The translations under genes were made by a program, and so were the position numbers. Shown here piece after piece: positions 33,029-44,925 of a stretch of 64,000 nucleotides of DNA; position 1 is the first letter of the stretch, and each line of letters begins with the position of its first letter. The notes below the pieces were generated by a model, which worked only from the letters and a program-made list of their open reading frames with translations, did not search any database and had not been told where the DNA came from. This DNA is from Campylorhamphus procurvoides. Taxonomy: Eukaryota; Chordata; Aves; Passeriformes; Dendrocolaptidae. The stretch covers positions 554,886 through 618,885 of the forward strand of contig WBMV01004987.1 of the NCBI GenBank assembly GCA_013396655.1, in the 5' to 3' direction.

Positions 33029-35464
33029 AACATCAGCCATGGTAGAGCATGTCCCACTTTTTGTTTGGGGCTTTTTTGGCAAGTTGGTTTTGAAGTGGAC
33101 CCCAACCACTGCCCTGTAGTGCATCCTGTGCCAGTGGCAGCTGCTGCACAGGCAGGGCAGGCAGGGAGCATTGCCGACCCCCCTGCAGCTCCACAGGGAG
33201 TGGAGGGACAAGGCCAGACAGGTGGGAGCCACTCTGCTAAACCCTGTCCCTTATGCCCTGCATCCAGCCGTGTCCACAGTGCACATTGAGATAGAAAGAG
33301 CCTTTGTAAAATGATATACATCAGAGGGGAAGAGAAACTCTTCACTAAAGGTATTAAAGCCTATTAAGGCTTTCCTTTGTTGGCTACTTGCTCTGTGTCA
33401 GCTGCCAGCCCTAGAGAGTCAGATCAAAGCAAGATAATGGCATTCCTAATAAAGCCAGCAGAGATCTTTCAGGTAAAAATGTTTATTGTTTGAGAACACT
33501 GTCAGGTCCTTTCATGTCCTTTCCTGACCTAGCAATGTCCCAAGCTGCTAGAGAACTCCTTTAAATACAGAGGTTTAATTATTCTTTTTGCTGCTCTCAG
33601 ACTGATCTCAGGCAGGAGGAGTGGGCAACTAGTTTTACTCTCGTTCATTTCCTCAGTACAACGCTGTAACCTCTTTATAACAAATCCCCCACCACAACAT
33701 TTAACATCTCTCTAATGTGGCATTAAAAATGAAGTCAGCAAAATATTCTATCAAAGTGTTCACAAAAAAAAACCTCAACATAACTTAGTTTGTACAAAAT
33801 CTAAATAGGGGAGAAAGCACACTGCCTCTATAACCTGAATGCTGTAACCTATCAGCAGCAGATATTCACACGTGGCTTCAGCTCCCACCAGTCCTGGGGG
33901 AATCACCACTTGATGGGGAAAACCAGAAGGGTGTGCATAATATTGAGTGGACCCCACAATGGGAGAAATTGACACAAGTGTCACCCTCTGTCCAGAGCTT
34001 GTAGGTACCACAAGAAGGCTTTAGCATCTGAAACAACTAGAGTAATATTTGCTGCCAGTTCTCAGCTTTTATTTAAAAAATTGTGCTTGCAAGTTTATCT
34101 CCACCAAATAAAGGCACCCCAAGTGACACATCTGAAGAGAATGCCATAACAACCCTTTTTGCCCCCAGTGCTGTGGCCAAAAGCCTGATTACAGCTTTGG
34201 CTGCCAGGAGTTCTGAGCAGTGGCTCCGTCACTCCCTGCATGATTTTCAGACAAACACTCAAACACTTGGATTTGCTTCCTTTGCTTGTGACATATGAAC
34301 AATACTCAAAGTCCTGAGAGGAGTACTACATTTGGGAATTACCTTGGGGCTAGGAAAGCACTCTGTAGAGGTGTAAGGGAACTTGGAGTAGGGATGCTGT
34401 GGCATTCCTCAACACAAACTAAAGGATTTTCACAACCTTCCCATCTGCGTTCAGGTCCCTTGTAGAGCAGCCACAGCTGTAGCAGTTCCCAGTCAAACTG
34501 CAGGGCCTGGAAACATCTCAGCCGTGTACCCAGTGCAGGCAGAGATCAGCTGTGGGCAAAACCCCCAAAAGTGGATGCACTGTGCACCTCCCAGGCTTAA
34601 TCCACATTGCACTGCAGAACCCCCTGAGGACACCCGGGCACCTCTTGTCTCGTGTGCTTCGTGTATCCCAAACACATCTCTGACACTGCTCGTGTTCTCC
34701 CTGCCCAGAGAGCCATGGCAATCCCAGACAGCAGTGCAGGATTCCTCAAAGTGCTGCCCTGACACGATGCAAGCTGAGGAAATCTCCAGAAAGGGCTACA
34801 CTGATGATTGACTTCTGTGCCTGAAAGATGGATGAGAGTTTGAACTCCTTTGGAAGGGACCAAACATATCACTTAATAAAAACAAGGCATCCTACAATGA
34901 ACCTCTCTTTCCCATATTTATTCCCCTCTAAACACAGCAGTGCACAGATTATAGGAAATGGTTTTACATTTAACTTCAACCCCAAGTGGTAAAGAAACGG
35001 ATTGTATCTCACAATGTAAATTTGCATCTACCATCATTTAATGGATGTTTTATTCATTCTATCTGCTACTGTGTTTTTATGGAAAGGCAAAAAAATTACT
35101 TGGGAATTTGTTTTTAATTAAGCAATAAGGCTCAATGGGGTACTGCTATTGTGCAATAAAACCACTCCTGGGGTGTTGTGAGGCATTTGGTCCAGATGAG
35201 TGCTTCAAATCACCCCCAGATTGTGATTAGATGATTACTCCCTGGAGTTAATATTAGATGGTTCTCTCTAGAGTTGTCTTATTGCTATTATAAAAAGTCT
35301 TCAACATGGGGAAACTAAGTAGCTTTTGTGCTTGAAGAAGATGAAGTTTGCAGTTTCCACAGTTTGTGGCTGTGTGGGTCCCATAGATCAAATCACCTAT
35401 TTAGCATGCGTGAAAGATCATCTCAGGGCATTTCTTTGACCCAAACAGTTTTACAATTAAGTGG

Positions 35465-35720
35465 CTTTCCATTTTTTCTAGGAGACGGAAGGATATAAAA
35501 AGCAAACAACTCCAAAAATAAAGCAATCCCAAGACAAGGCGCTAAGGAATTTGATTCAGAGATATCTATTACGGGCTTTATCTTTTTGTAGGGAATAATG
35601 AATCCTAATCGTTATTATGCTAATGGTATTAATGAAGGCTAATGCACGCCGTAGCAAGGGATTCTCCCAGGTTGGGTACATGAGGAGGTACAAGGCCTGA
35701 GGCATTTGTGGGAGCTCCCA
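35465..35720. promoter_or_regulatory. Candidate conserved non-coding element
   Basis: The most regulatory-looking non-coding stretch in the interval. It is non-repetitive and carries several clustered homeodomain-type motifs (TAATCG, TTATTATGCTAATGG, TATTAATGAAGG, GCTAATGCACG) together with CpGs in an AT-rich setting. Conservation cannot be tested here. Confidence 0.3.
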
Positions 35721-35839
35721 AGCTAATGAATTCAAACAACCCAAATGGTACAGAGCCAAACTGCAGTGCCTTCCCCTGCCTCGCCACAGCTGCTCATCAG
35801 GGCTGAGGTTAGAGAAGAAATACCTCATTCTGAGAACAG

Positions 35840-35934
35840 ACAAAAAAAACCCCAAAAAAACACACACCAAAAAAACCCCACCCAAAACCAAAACAACCCC
35901 CCAAACAAACAAACAAAAACCCCAAACAAAACAA
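35840..35934. repeat. 95-base run containing only A and C
   Basis: Not one G or T occurs in 95 consecutive bases. The minus strand is therefore pure G/T, with G tracts of three to six and long T tracts. Low-complexity expansion is the simplest reading. Confidence 0.8.
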
Positions 35935-38475
35935 TACAAAAACAAAATACAAACTTCCTGCATTTCAGTTTGCCAGCAAGGGAGAAATCTCAAGAAAACA
36001 TTAAGTCTTGCAAAACTCTCCCCCAAAGGCAGGATGGTACCACACACACATGGACAATTTCTGTACAGCTGAACTGAAGTACAGACCAGAATCCTCAGCT
36101 CCTCCTTCAGGTGTCCCTCAACAGCACACCACACACTTCCTTATTACACAACAACCCTCTGGTTTCTCAACCAGACAACAATTTTTACGCTTCACAAATT
36201 GAGGTGTGATCCTTCAAACATCCTTTGTGTCAGATCTTATACACCCTGCACAGCCCAGGCAGCAACAGAACCTCTAAAAGCCAATAAACGTCTTCTACCT
36301 CACAAGAAATCCTCAATTCCTCCTTCATATCAGCACCTCTCCATTTGAAGATCCAGCAAGACAAGGGAAAGGGATCCCAGCCAAGCTGACATTTGCTCTC
36401 TTGTTTTCCAGGATATCAGTAGGACACCTTGAAAAAAAAAAGAAAAAAACCAACACATCACCTTTCTGGTTTCCCTTATATTTGAAGAACTCAAAAGAAA
36501 ACAAGGATTTTCTTTTTTTCCCCCCTTCTCCTTTCACAGAGCTCTTTGCATATGCACTTGATGCATGAAACTTCCCTGGGCAATCACGGCAGCCTTCCTG
36601 CACAAAAGGCAGGATGTGGGGCAAGGCACAGGTCCTTTACAAAGAGATGATTTTTCCTTTTGGAGCAGCACACACGCTTAGCCTGGGCAGCAATTCCAAA
36701 GGAAAGAGACCAAAGTGTGTTCATGCAGAATGGTACACACTGGTGACATCATATAAAGATTATTTCAGTGACAAAATACCCTCAGTATTTTACAGTTAAG
36801 AAAGAGGATAAAAATGGAACTATATGTTACATGCTGGTGCAAAACAGAAATCAGAACTCTTACCAAGCCTTGGATCAGATCTCCTAACCACTTTTGTGAT
36901 TACGAGTACAGACCACTGTGAAGTGAACAAGCTGTTAATACTGAAGCTGGATTTGCATTCCTCTCTCTCACTGTATGTTTCACCACTGCTGTTATCACTG
37001 AAAATTAGGAAGCAACAAAGAAAATACCTGTTGCTTTCACATCACTAAGATCCAGAGGCAACTGTCAAAGCTTAACACAACCACCAGCATACGGCCTAGA
37101 AACAATACGGGTTTCAAACCCTTCTCTTAGTGCTCCTTCTTTCTTTTTCCTAGAACCCAACTAAGAGAAAATATGTACTATATCGTTATACACATCATTT
37201 AAACTTAGCCTCTGATGCTTAACTGCTTGGTTATTATTGGTTATTCACAAGTGAAGCTCCAACTCTACCCGAGGGCCATGCACGGCACTGCACACATGTG
37301 ACCAGGGGCGCAGGGCTGAGGTCTGGGAAGGGAAGGACAATGCACAGCAAACACCAAAGCTCTCACAATGCAAACTTGTAAACTTGGAATCTTTGTGTGT
37401 GAGTGGTTTTGTTGTCCTCGCACACAACAGCTCCTGTAAGGATCACTGAGACTTCTGAGCTGGGACGTGACCCTGTGGTGAGGCACATGGGCTGTGAGTC
37501 AGGAGCTCTTGGGGGGGGTTCCTCTCCCTCCCAAGTGACTCCTTCTGAGACAGAGCCTGTTGTTGCTGAATTCAATAGCAAATAACCCACTATTCCTATG
37601 TCAGTGATCAAAGGGCATGTGACCATACGTAACTCTCCAAGGGTACAACTCTGTGAGGAGGGAATAAACCCTCACACAGTCATTAGAATTTCACTTCAAG
37701 ATCCTGAGATTAAACTGCTGCACACATGCAAAGCACAGCAATGCCACTAAAAACAAAAGCACATTGATTGCAGATTGCTTCCCTATGCAAAAGGTAGAGG
37801 AGCAAGCAGGTCTCAGGGTTGGTTCCAGAAATGCTTTCATCACTCTGGCAATAATTTCACAGCCAGGGTCCCAGAAGCACTCAAGAAGTGGGTAACTTTC
37901 TGCATGTGGGTCGAGAGATGCCCCAGAGACACAGGAACCCTCTAAAACAGGTTTGCTGGGTAGTGGTTTCAGGGCATGTAGATTAGGGAGGAATCAGAAA
38001 CTGACGCCCTGAAGTTTTGGTCTGTACTGATAGAGCCAAAAGGGCTCTGGTTTCTGCACTGTCAGAATTGGAAGCAATTTCTAAAGTGCATAGGTGATGC
38101 TTCAAAGGTACAAATCAATCACCGTAAATCACATATTTATAAAATAGGCTGATTAGCTGAATCCACCGTGAGCCAGATCAGACAAACCTTCATCTCCCCA
38201 CACACACCACACTCTTCACAGAGCACAGGACAGAGGTCATTCATGCTTACAAGTAACCCATATAATGAACACACATTGTCTTATTCCCTCATTAAGTAAG
38301 AGTATTCCAAGCTCAATTCAATAAAATCTCCATTGTCAAAAGGTGTTTTGTCCGCTGATGAAATGGCCCATGTAGTCAATTAGTAAAAACCACTGTCTGA
38401 TCATTGTGGTGGCTTCCTAACATCTCAGGCTGAATCTAAATATTGAGTTTTATTCAAAAGAATTTTATCAAGTAC

Positions 38476-38518
38476 CTGGGTTGTTGTGGGGTTTTGGTTT
38501 TGTTTTTTTTTTTTTTTT
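38476..38518. repeat. G/T-rich run ending in a 16-base T tract
   Basis: GTTGTGGGGTTTTGG-type sequence that passes into 16 consecutive T bases at 38503-38518. A simple repeat. Confidence 0.75.
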
Positions 38519-40784
38519 AAACTTGTACTGTGCATACAGTGAGCTCAGAATTTAACAGATGTTTTTGTTACTATTATAATCTAATCTTTTCCTGCAGGCT
38601 ATTGTAGTAATTTTGCAACTAGAAGATAATAAAAAAACATTTTCTCCCCTGCAGAGCTTACCTTTGGCTGACTCAGCTGAGCAGCTGCAGTTTCCTTTAC
38701 TTGCTTTGAAATTATTGCATCCCAATTGGGCAAGATATTTCTGCTACTGAGAAACAAGTGGGTTTGGAGAAAATGCCAGAGGCAATAGATCAGATAAAGT
38801 CTCTTTACCTTGCTCCACTTGCATTAAAAGCTGGTAATTTGTGCTGCAGCTTTATCAAGTGGTCCCACAAATGTTTGCTTTTACAGGCACGAGGAAAGAG
38901 CTCCTGAGCTTGCCTATCAAACAGCTCTTAAGATTACTGGTGAAATTCCTCAATAAGGAATTCAAACAAGGATGTAACAACTTCCAAAACAAACAAACAA
39001 AATACCAACAGAAAGTCAGCTCTCGACTGCAACTGCTTCATACTGGCTGCATGCCCAGCCTGTATCTCAGGGCTTCCCTCGCCTCGTGCAATAGTTGCCT
39101 GAACACATCTCCACTTCTGACTCAAGAGGGAGAAAGAAAACATCAAATCTCAGTCTGCTAGGCTAACCTAATGCTATGTTTGGCTGATGTGTTGTCCAGG
39201 TGAGCGTGCTGAGAGACAACAAGAAAAATAAACCAAAGTATTACATCTCAGTAATAAGGACTAAATTGATTAAGTTAACATGACAGCAAATTCAGAATAA
39301 TTTTAGCACATAGGAGAAAAAAAACTCTTTCAGCATAAAAATCTATGGCTGGTTAAGTCTGAATTAGTCTGCTAAGACAAAATCTTAGGTATTTAGTTTA
39401 TGCCTTGTATATTTACATAGTTACATCGTGTAAAAATATTTATTTGCAGTTAGGCCATGTTAAAAAAATATTGTTGAGAATTAATTTCTAATCTGGGCAG
39501 ATGTCCCCAGACCTAGCACACTGCTCACAGGACAGAGACAGCTGGTAGCCAGGCTCAACACAAACAGTTCTCAGCTGCAAGAACCTGTCTGCAAAGGCAG
39601 ACCACCCTCCTTCCACTGACAAACCACTCAGTCCTGCCCTCCTATGGAAAAGGCAAGAGGATAGAAAAGGCCCCACACTAAAGCCCTAACGATAACCTGA
39701 GTCTGTGCTCAGCCCAGCAGCCTGCCCTCTGTGCTGAGCTCTCTTCTCCCAGGTTTTGAGAGGTTTGTCAATGACCTGGTGGCTCCCTCTGTAACTCTCC
39801 CTCATAGGCTGCTAGGCAGCCACATACTGCAATTAACTTAGTCCATGTCCTCATTCATCTGCTCTTCTGACACAAACACAAAGTGCAAAGAAAAAAGGTC
39901 TTGTGGAAAGTCTTATGACTGCCCAAGTGCTTTAGCTCTGAAGTGCACCATGAGCTTCCCAGCCCACATTATTATTACCAAAGAAAACGAAAACCTGGAA
40001 AAAAAAATATTTCTAATACCTTGACAGGTCCATCAGTTCCCATTAAAAATAGAAAAGCTATTACAGAAAGTGAGCAAGCACCTGAATTATAGATCAGCAC
40101 AGGCCTGGCAGCTGGGGGTTGTGTTACTGCACCAGGCAAGGGCCAGAGCTCAGCTCCCCTGCATCCTGCGGCATCTGCAGTGGGTGCTGAGGAATGCCCA
40201 TGGCCTCTGCCCACTCATCCCACCACCCTCATGGCAGTGACACACGGGAGGGATGCATGGTGGCCTGTAGCCCATGCAGTGGGAGAGAGGAATGCAAAGG
40301 ATTTTACTGCAAAGCCAATTTTCTGTGTTAATGGACTGTTCTTTTCACATAGGTCTGTAACCATAAGCACAAAAGTGATCTGATCCAAAAGGAGATCTGA
40401 CTCAAAGCTTGGTTAAGAGTTCAGTTTTCTGTTCTAATGTTTAGTTCCATTTATATCCTCCTTCTAGACTGTAAAATCTTGAGGGCATTTTATCACTGAA
40501 ATAATCTTTATATGATGTCATCCATGTGTATCATTCTGCATGATAAGAGTATACTGCGAGCAGGAGACGTGACAGAAACTTAAAACCATGAGCAAACCAA
40601 ATACACTGATTTGGAGTATCTTTGTGACACTTGTGAGGGTGTGCAGTAGCACGGTGGATGTCAGCAGGCACACAGAGCCCTGGGCACACAGGACCCGCCT
40701 GGCACACACACCCATCGGGGACACACAGTCCCCACTGACATGCAGCCACTGCACACACAGTCCCATCGCACACATGGCACACAG

Positions 40785-41065
40785 AGCCATGGCACACAAT
40801 TCACACATGCTCCCATCGTTCCCACGGCACACCATCACACACGGCACACACGCTCCCATCGCTCCCATGGTACACAATGACACACGACAAACACGCTCCC
40901 ATCGCTCCCACGGCACACAGTGACACACGGCACACACGCTCCCATGGCACACTATGCACACACGCTCCCATCCCTCCCATGGTACAATATGACACACGGC
41001 ACCCACACTCCCATGGCACACAATGACACACGGCACACGCGTTCCCACGGCACAGCATCACACAC
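40785..41065. repeat. 43/34-bp minisatellite
   Basis: About six to seven imperfect tandem units with the shared cores ACACACGCTCCCATCG, CTCCCAYGG and CACAATGACACACGGC. Most units are 43 bases. At least one is 34 bases and differs by loss of a 9-base CTCCCATCG-type segment. More degenerate related sequence extends left to about 40665. The array runs directly into the CpG island upstream of PLEKHF1. The long minus-strand open frames over it are repeat artefacts. Confidence 0.85.
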
Positions 41066-41680
41066 ACCCTCACCCAGCCCATTGGCCGCCGTGGCGATGG
41101 GCGGGCCGGCGGGCCCGGGCGGGGCGCGGTGCGGGGATCGCGGCGGATCCGCTGTGCGGGCGGTGCGGGAGGTACGGCCGGAGAGGGGTGGGTTCCATGC
41201 GGAACGGAGCCGAGCGGGGGCTGTGCGCGGTGCTGGCCGGGCGGTGTGTGCGGAGCGGGGCAGCTTTGGGATGTGGGATGTGGGATGTGGGCCGGGCGGT
41301 GCGGGGACAGAGCGGCGTGTCCCGCCCGCTCGGGGGTCCCGCCACGCGTGTGCGGTGCCTGCAGCCCCACGGGGTCCGTGCCTGGGCCCAGCGCCGGCCA
41401 CGGGGCGGGTTTGTTGGGATTTTCAGAGGGACTCAAAGTACTAAGTTTGACCGTGCTGTACAGAAAGCCCGGAGAGCGCTCCCACCGCGGAGCCGCAAGG
41501 GGAACCCCCCGTGGGTCGTGCCCCTCTTCCAAAGGCGTGCAAGGGACAGGGAATTGTCTCTTCCCTCCGTGGATGCCCACCCTCGCCCGCGAGCCTCTGT
41601 CCAGCCCGAGCGTGGCCGAGTTGCTGTCGCGATAGTCCTGTCAGCTCCGACACCCGATAGTTCCTCAGGGGGGTCTGTCC
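41066..41680 (+). promoter_or_regulatory. PLEKHF1: CpG island, presumed PLEKHF1 promoter and first non-coding exon
   Basis: A sharply bounded GC- and CpG-rich block with no TATA box evident, about 3.3-3.9 kb upstream of the PLEKHF1 coding exon and on a consistent strand. PLEKHF1 has an untranslated first exon in other vertebrates. A possible donor here is GGAG/GTACGG, with GT at 41172-41173, though others are possible. A short GGGATGT triple repeat is at 41268-41290. Assignment to PLEKHF1 is by position. POP4, the other candidate, has its own CpG-rich start. Confidence 0.6.
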
Positions 41681-44600
41681 TGTGCCCCCCAGCACGGGGT
41701 GGCCGATGAGGTGCGGGCATAGTGCGGGTCACTGCTCTGCCTGGGGATGTGTGCGTGGATAGAGTGGGGAACAGGGAGGGAGGATCTTTCTTGAGTTTCG
41801 GGTTTTCCTGCCTCCCTTCCGATGCTGCTGGGACACCTCTGAGCCTGGCTGGCACTCGCAAGAGCCACAGCTGGGCTCAGGCTCAGCGACTGCGTTTGGG
41901 GACATCAGTCTGAGCTCCTCAAAAGCCACCGCTCGGCAGTCCCCCTTCCTCTGGCCCCGTGCTGAGCAGCAGAGGCAAGAAGTTTGGCAGCTCAGTCAGT
42001 CCATATCCCGCCAGGACTGGGGACATTCTCAAAGGCCTGAGTGTGACAGCCAGTCCCAAAATGTATGTGTGCTGAATTGGGTTCCTCATGGGCATGGCAG
42101 GAAGGGGGTTGCGGGAGTCTGTCCCACTTCCCCCAGCAGTTTCAGCATGCCGGGAAAGAGGGAGAGGCAAGCTGAAATCCCCTCAGGCAGAAGAAGGAGA
42201 GGAACTTTTGTTTTGCTTGCTCTAAATGCCTGCTCTGGCTGCTGTGTCCTGCGTACTGTGCTTGGTGAGCAAGAGCTTATGGCAGCCCTAACTCGAGAGA
42301 TTTCTCAGCTGAATAAAGCAGAAAGAGGGAGTTAGGGAGAGCTGAAGAGAGATGAGGCTTGAGGCATTTTCTGGCTGTCAGAGCTCAGCAGTCAGATCTG
42401 ATACTCAGGGACCATCCCATGCGTGTGGTATGCATTAGGTATGCAGTGGATACCAAGACTGTCAGTTCTGCCTGATGGCAAGAACAGAAGGATCAGGTAG
42501 AACAGCTCACTACATCGGCACACCTAAGCCTTGGATACACACAGTCTTTAAAAACATACCCCAGAGTCACTGACCCAGGAACTTAAGTTGAAATGCTCTG
42601 CCTGGCATGCATCAACATGGCTGTTTATAATCCCAAGTGAACAAGCACTCATTGTTAAAAGTTGTGGCGTGCTTACTTCTGGAGCGGAGTGCCAAGCAGT
42701 TATTTTTTCCTTTGAATATCAGTCATACTCACTACATAGTATTTGATTACATGCAGAACCAACATATCTTGAAAAAAACCAGCCTCAAAATTTGCCATGC
42801 CAAAACCTCCATGAGAAGCAGCATGCTGGTAGAGTACATCTTTCCACCCACATTTCATCTGGATAAGCTGCTGCTGTATGTGGCACATGGGCACATATAG
42901 CACTTGGTAATAAGCACTGTGCCCTGCTGACCTGACATGGCAAACTTGAGCAAATAGGAAAAAATGTTTACCAAAATGAATAAAATAGATTAGACTTCAT
43001 ATCCTCATTTTGTTCCAAAAGGAGAGGCTCTCATCTCCCAGGAAAGGAGACCATAATAACACTCAGCAGCTTTCTTTATTTACCCAGTTCACAAAGTGCT
43101 TGCATTCCAAAGCCAGACTGTGGATCATTTGCAGTGAGTCACAATTTTAACATGAAATCGGGTTTTATGTGGTTACTCAAGCTGAGCACTCTCTGGAACT
43201 CCAGGCAGGATTGATCTGGCTTGTGGTGGGATGTGGTGAGTCACCCTCTCAGATGGCTGTTGCCCACCCACATGAATGGATATGCTTAACACTGTCCCAG
43301 CTCCAGCCAATGCATTCCAGTGCTTTGAGACCCTGAGGATAGAGGGTCTCAAAGGATACATCCTTCCCTCCAGTTTGAGGGAGAGCCCAAGGAAGGCAGC
43401 TGCTCAGGAGCACTGGCCACGCAGTGATTCTCTGTGAAAGCTGTTTCTGCAGGGTAGATCACTTGCTTTCAATCTTCCAGAGCTAAACCTTGTGCCTTTT
43501 TACCCTGGCATGCTCTAGAGAAGAAAACTCTGGGAACTCAGTGGAATTGACTGCTCTGTCTGCCGGATAGCTCAGACAAGAGGTAAATTGCATGCAGCAG
43601 CCTTCAGCAGCAGTTCTGTGGTTTCCCTTCCAGCATAGGGAAGGGGTGATTTGAGGTGAAGGACAAGGACAGAATGTAAATCATCGTTACCCCAAACACA
43701 CAGGACCAGGCATGGCCATCCTCCTCTCCCCTTTCCCCTCCAGCCTCCAAGGCAGCAGACACTCTGGACGAGGAGGACTGGGAAAGCAGTGGAGAGCAGC
43801 TCTGCATTATTGGTTCAGTGCAGCAGGGCAACACACATCCCTGTGATCTTGGAGCTGCCTCGTGATGGCTGAGCTACCTCTCTGGAGGAGGAAATGACTC
43901 ACATTCTCATGGCCAGCTGGCCTCGGGGCAACTCCTTCAGTGCACGAGGGGTAGGGGCAACAGAAATGAACTTATGTGGAATGCCTTCCTTACTGCAAAC
44001 TACCAACAGCAAACAGTTGCTTTCACTTCAGTTACCCTTACCTAGGTTTTCTAGTAAACCAAAAACCAGCAGACTATCAAAACCCCAGATTGTATGGGAA
44101 GGCGGGTGCAGAGCTGTGGGAGGGATGAGCGTGCTGTGTTCCACTTCCCCTTCAGCAGAGAGCAGACTGTTTTCAGAATGATGTGTCTTGCAAGTGGAAG
44201 CGCCGGCAGCCCTGGGATAATGGCTTATGTGGGTTTATTCACATAGCAGTGGCTTTTTTCTTTTCCCTTTTTTCCCCTTTCTGTCATGCAGGGAGGACCA
44301 GTGGGAACAAGTGATACCACAGTGTTGTGTTTTGTTCCTGCCTCAGTTCTCACCCAAAGTGGGGTTGTGGGGTGTGTGTGTCTGTAAATAATCCTTGAGA
44401 AAGCACATGTGCAGTCAGAAATGGAAGGCTTGCTCCCAAATGCATGAATCTCCTCCTTGAGCCTGTGTCTAGCCCAGCATAAGTTAGCTCCCAGCACCAA
44501 GAGGGATAGATGGGACAGGTCCTGGTACCCTTCAGCTGTCACAGTACAGTAACTCCTGAGCAAGTACTTACACCTGCATAAAAGCAGGTTCAGAGCAAGC

Positions 44601-44913
44601 AGCTTTCTTTACTAAGGGTGCACAGTTACACTGGTGAGAAGCACAGCTGTAATGGAAGAGCTGGCTCTGCCTTCCTGGGGCTTCCAGTGCTGCGAACTGA
44701 ACTATCCCAGTAGAGACTGGCATAGAAAAGTCAGAAAGTCTGAAAAATTGATTTCAAAAAGTAGCAAACTGAAGTGTGGAGTGCTCAGGAGATTACTTGT
44801 ACCCTCGTGTTGCATTAGGAGCTTCTCACCTGTGCATACATTAGCTACTCCCCTTCACCCCAGTGCAGATGTTTGCAGCTTCACCACTTCCCTCTTTGTT
44901 TTGCTCTCTTCAG
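41681..44913 (+). other. PLEKHF1: Presumed PLEKHF1 intron 1
   Basis: The interval between the CpG island and the acceptor TTGCTCTCTTCAG that ends at 44913. No coding sequence was recognised. Its extent depends on the unproven position of the first exon. Confidence 0.45.
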
Positions 44914-44925
44914 AGTGAGCTGGAG
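44914..44925 (+). other. PLEKHF1: PLEKHF1 5' UTR part of exon 2 and splice acceptor
   Basis: Twelve bases between the acceptor CAG (ending 44913, preceded by a pyrimidine-rich tract) and the start codon. This supports an upstream untranslated exon, as in other vertebrates. Confidence 0.65.

Larger units (their letters stand above)
33029..40640. other. Intergenic, no gene recognised
   Basis: Continuation of the POP4-PLEKHF1 interval. It contains an A/C-only run (35840-35934), a 16-base T run (38503-38518), a candidate conserved stretch (35465-35720) and AT-rich sequence. None of the open frames resembles a known protein. Confidence 0.5.

Noticed and set aside
35556..36134. 192-codon minus-strand open frame
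   Set aside because: Its central part is the translation of the G/T-only strand of the A/C run (F, V, G, L, W repeats). Nothing protein-like remains outside it.
40785..41065. CRISPR-like array
   Set aside because: Units are contiguous and imperfect, with no unique spacers, in a vertebrate genome. It is a minisatellite.
40518..41580. 176- and 259-codon minus-strand open frames with repeating CVPWERW-like units
   Set aside because: They are translations of the minisatellite and CpG island. The 43-base unit is not a multiple of three, so the repeat cannot keep one peptide register.
43562..43575. tRNA-like GCCGGATAGCTCAG
   Set aside because: An A-box-like 14-mer without a B box, anticodon arm or acceptor stem downstream.
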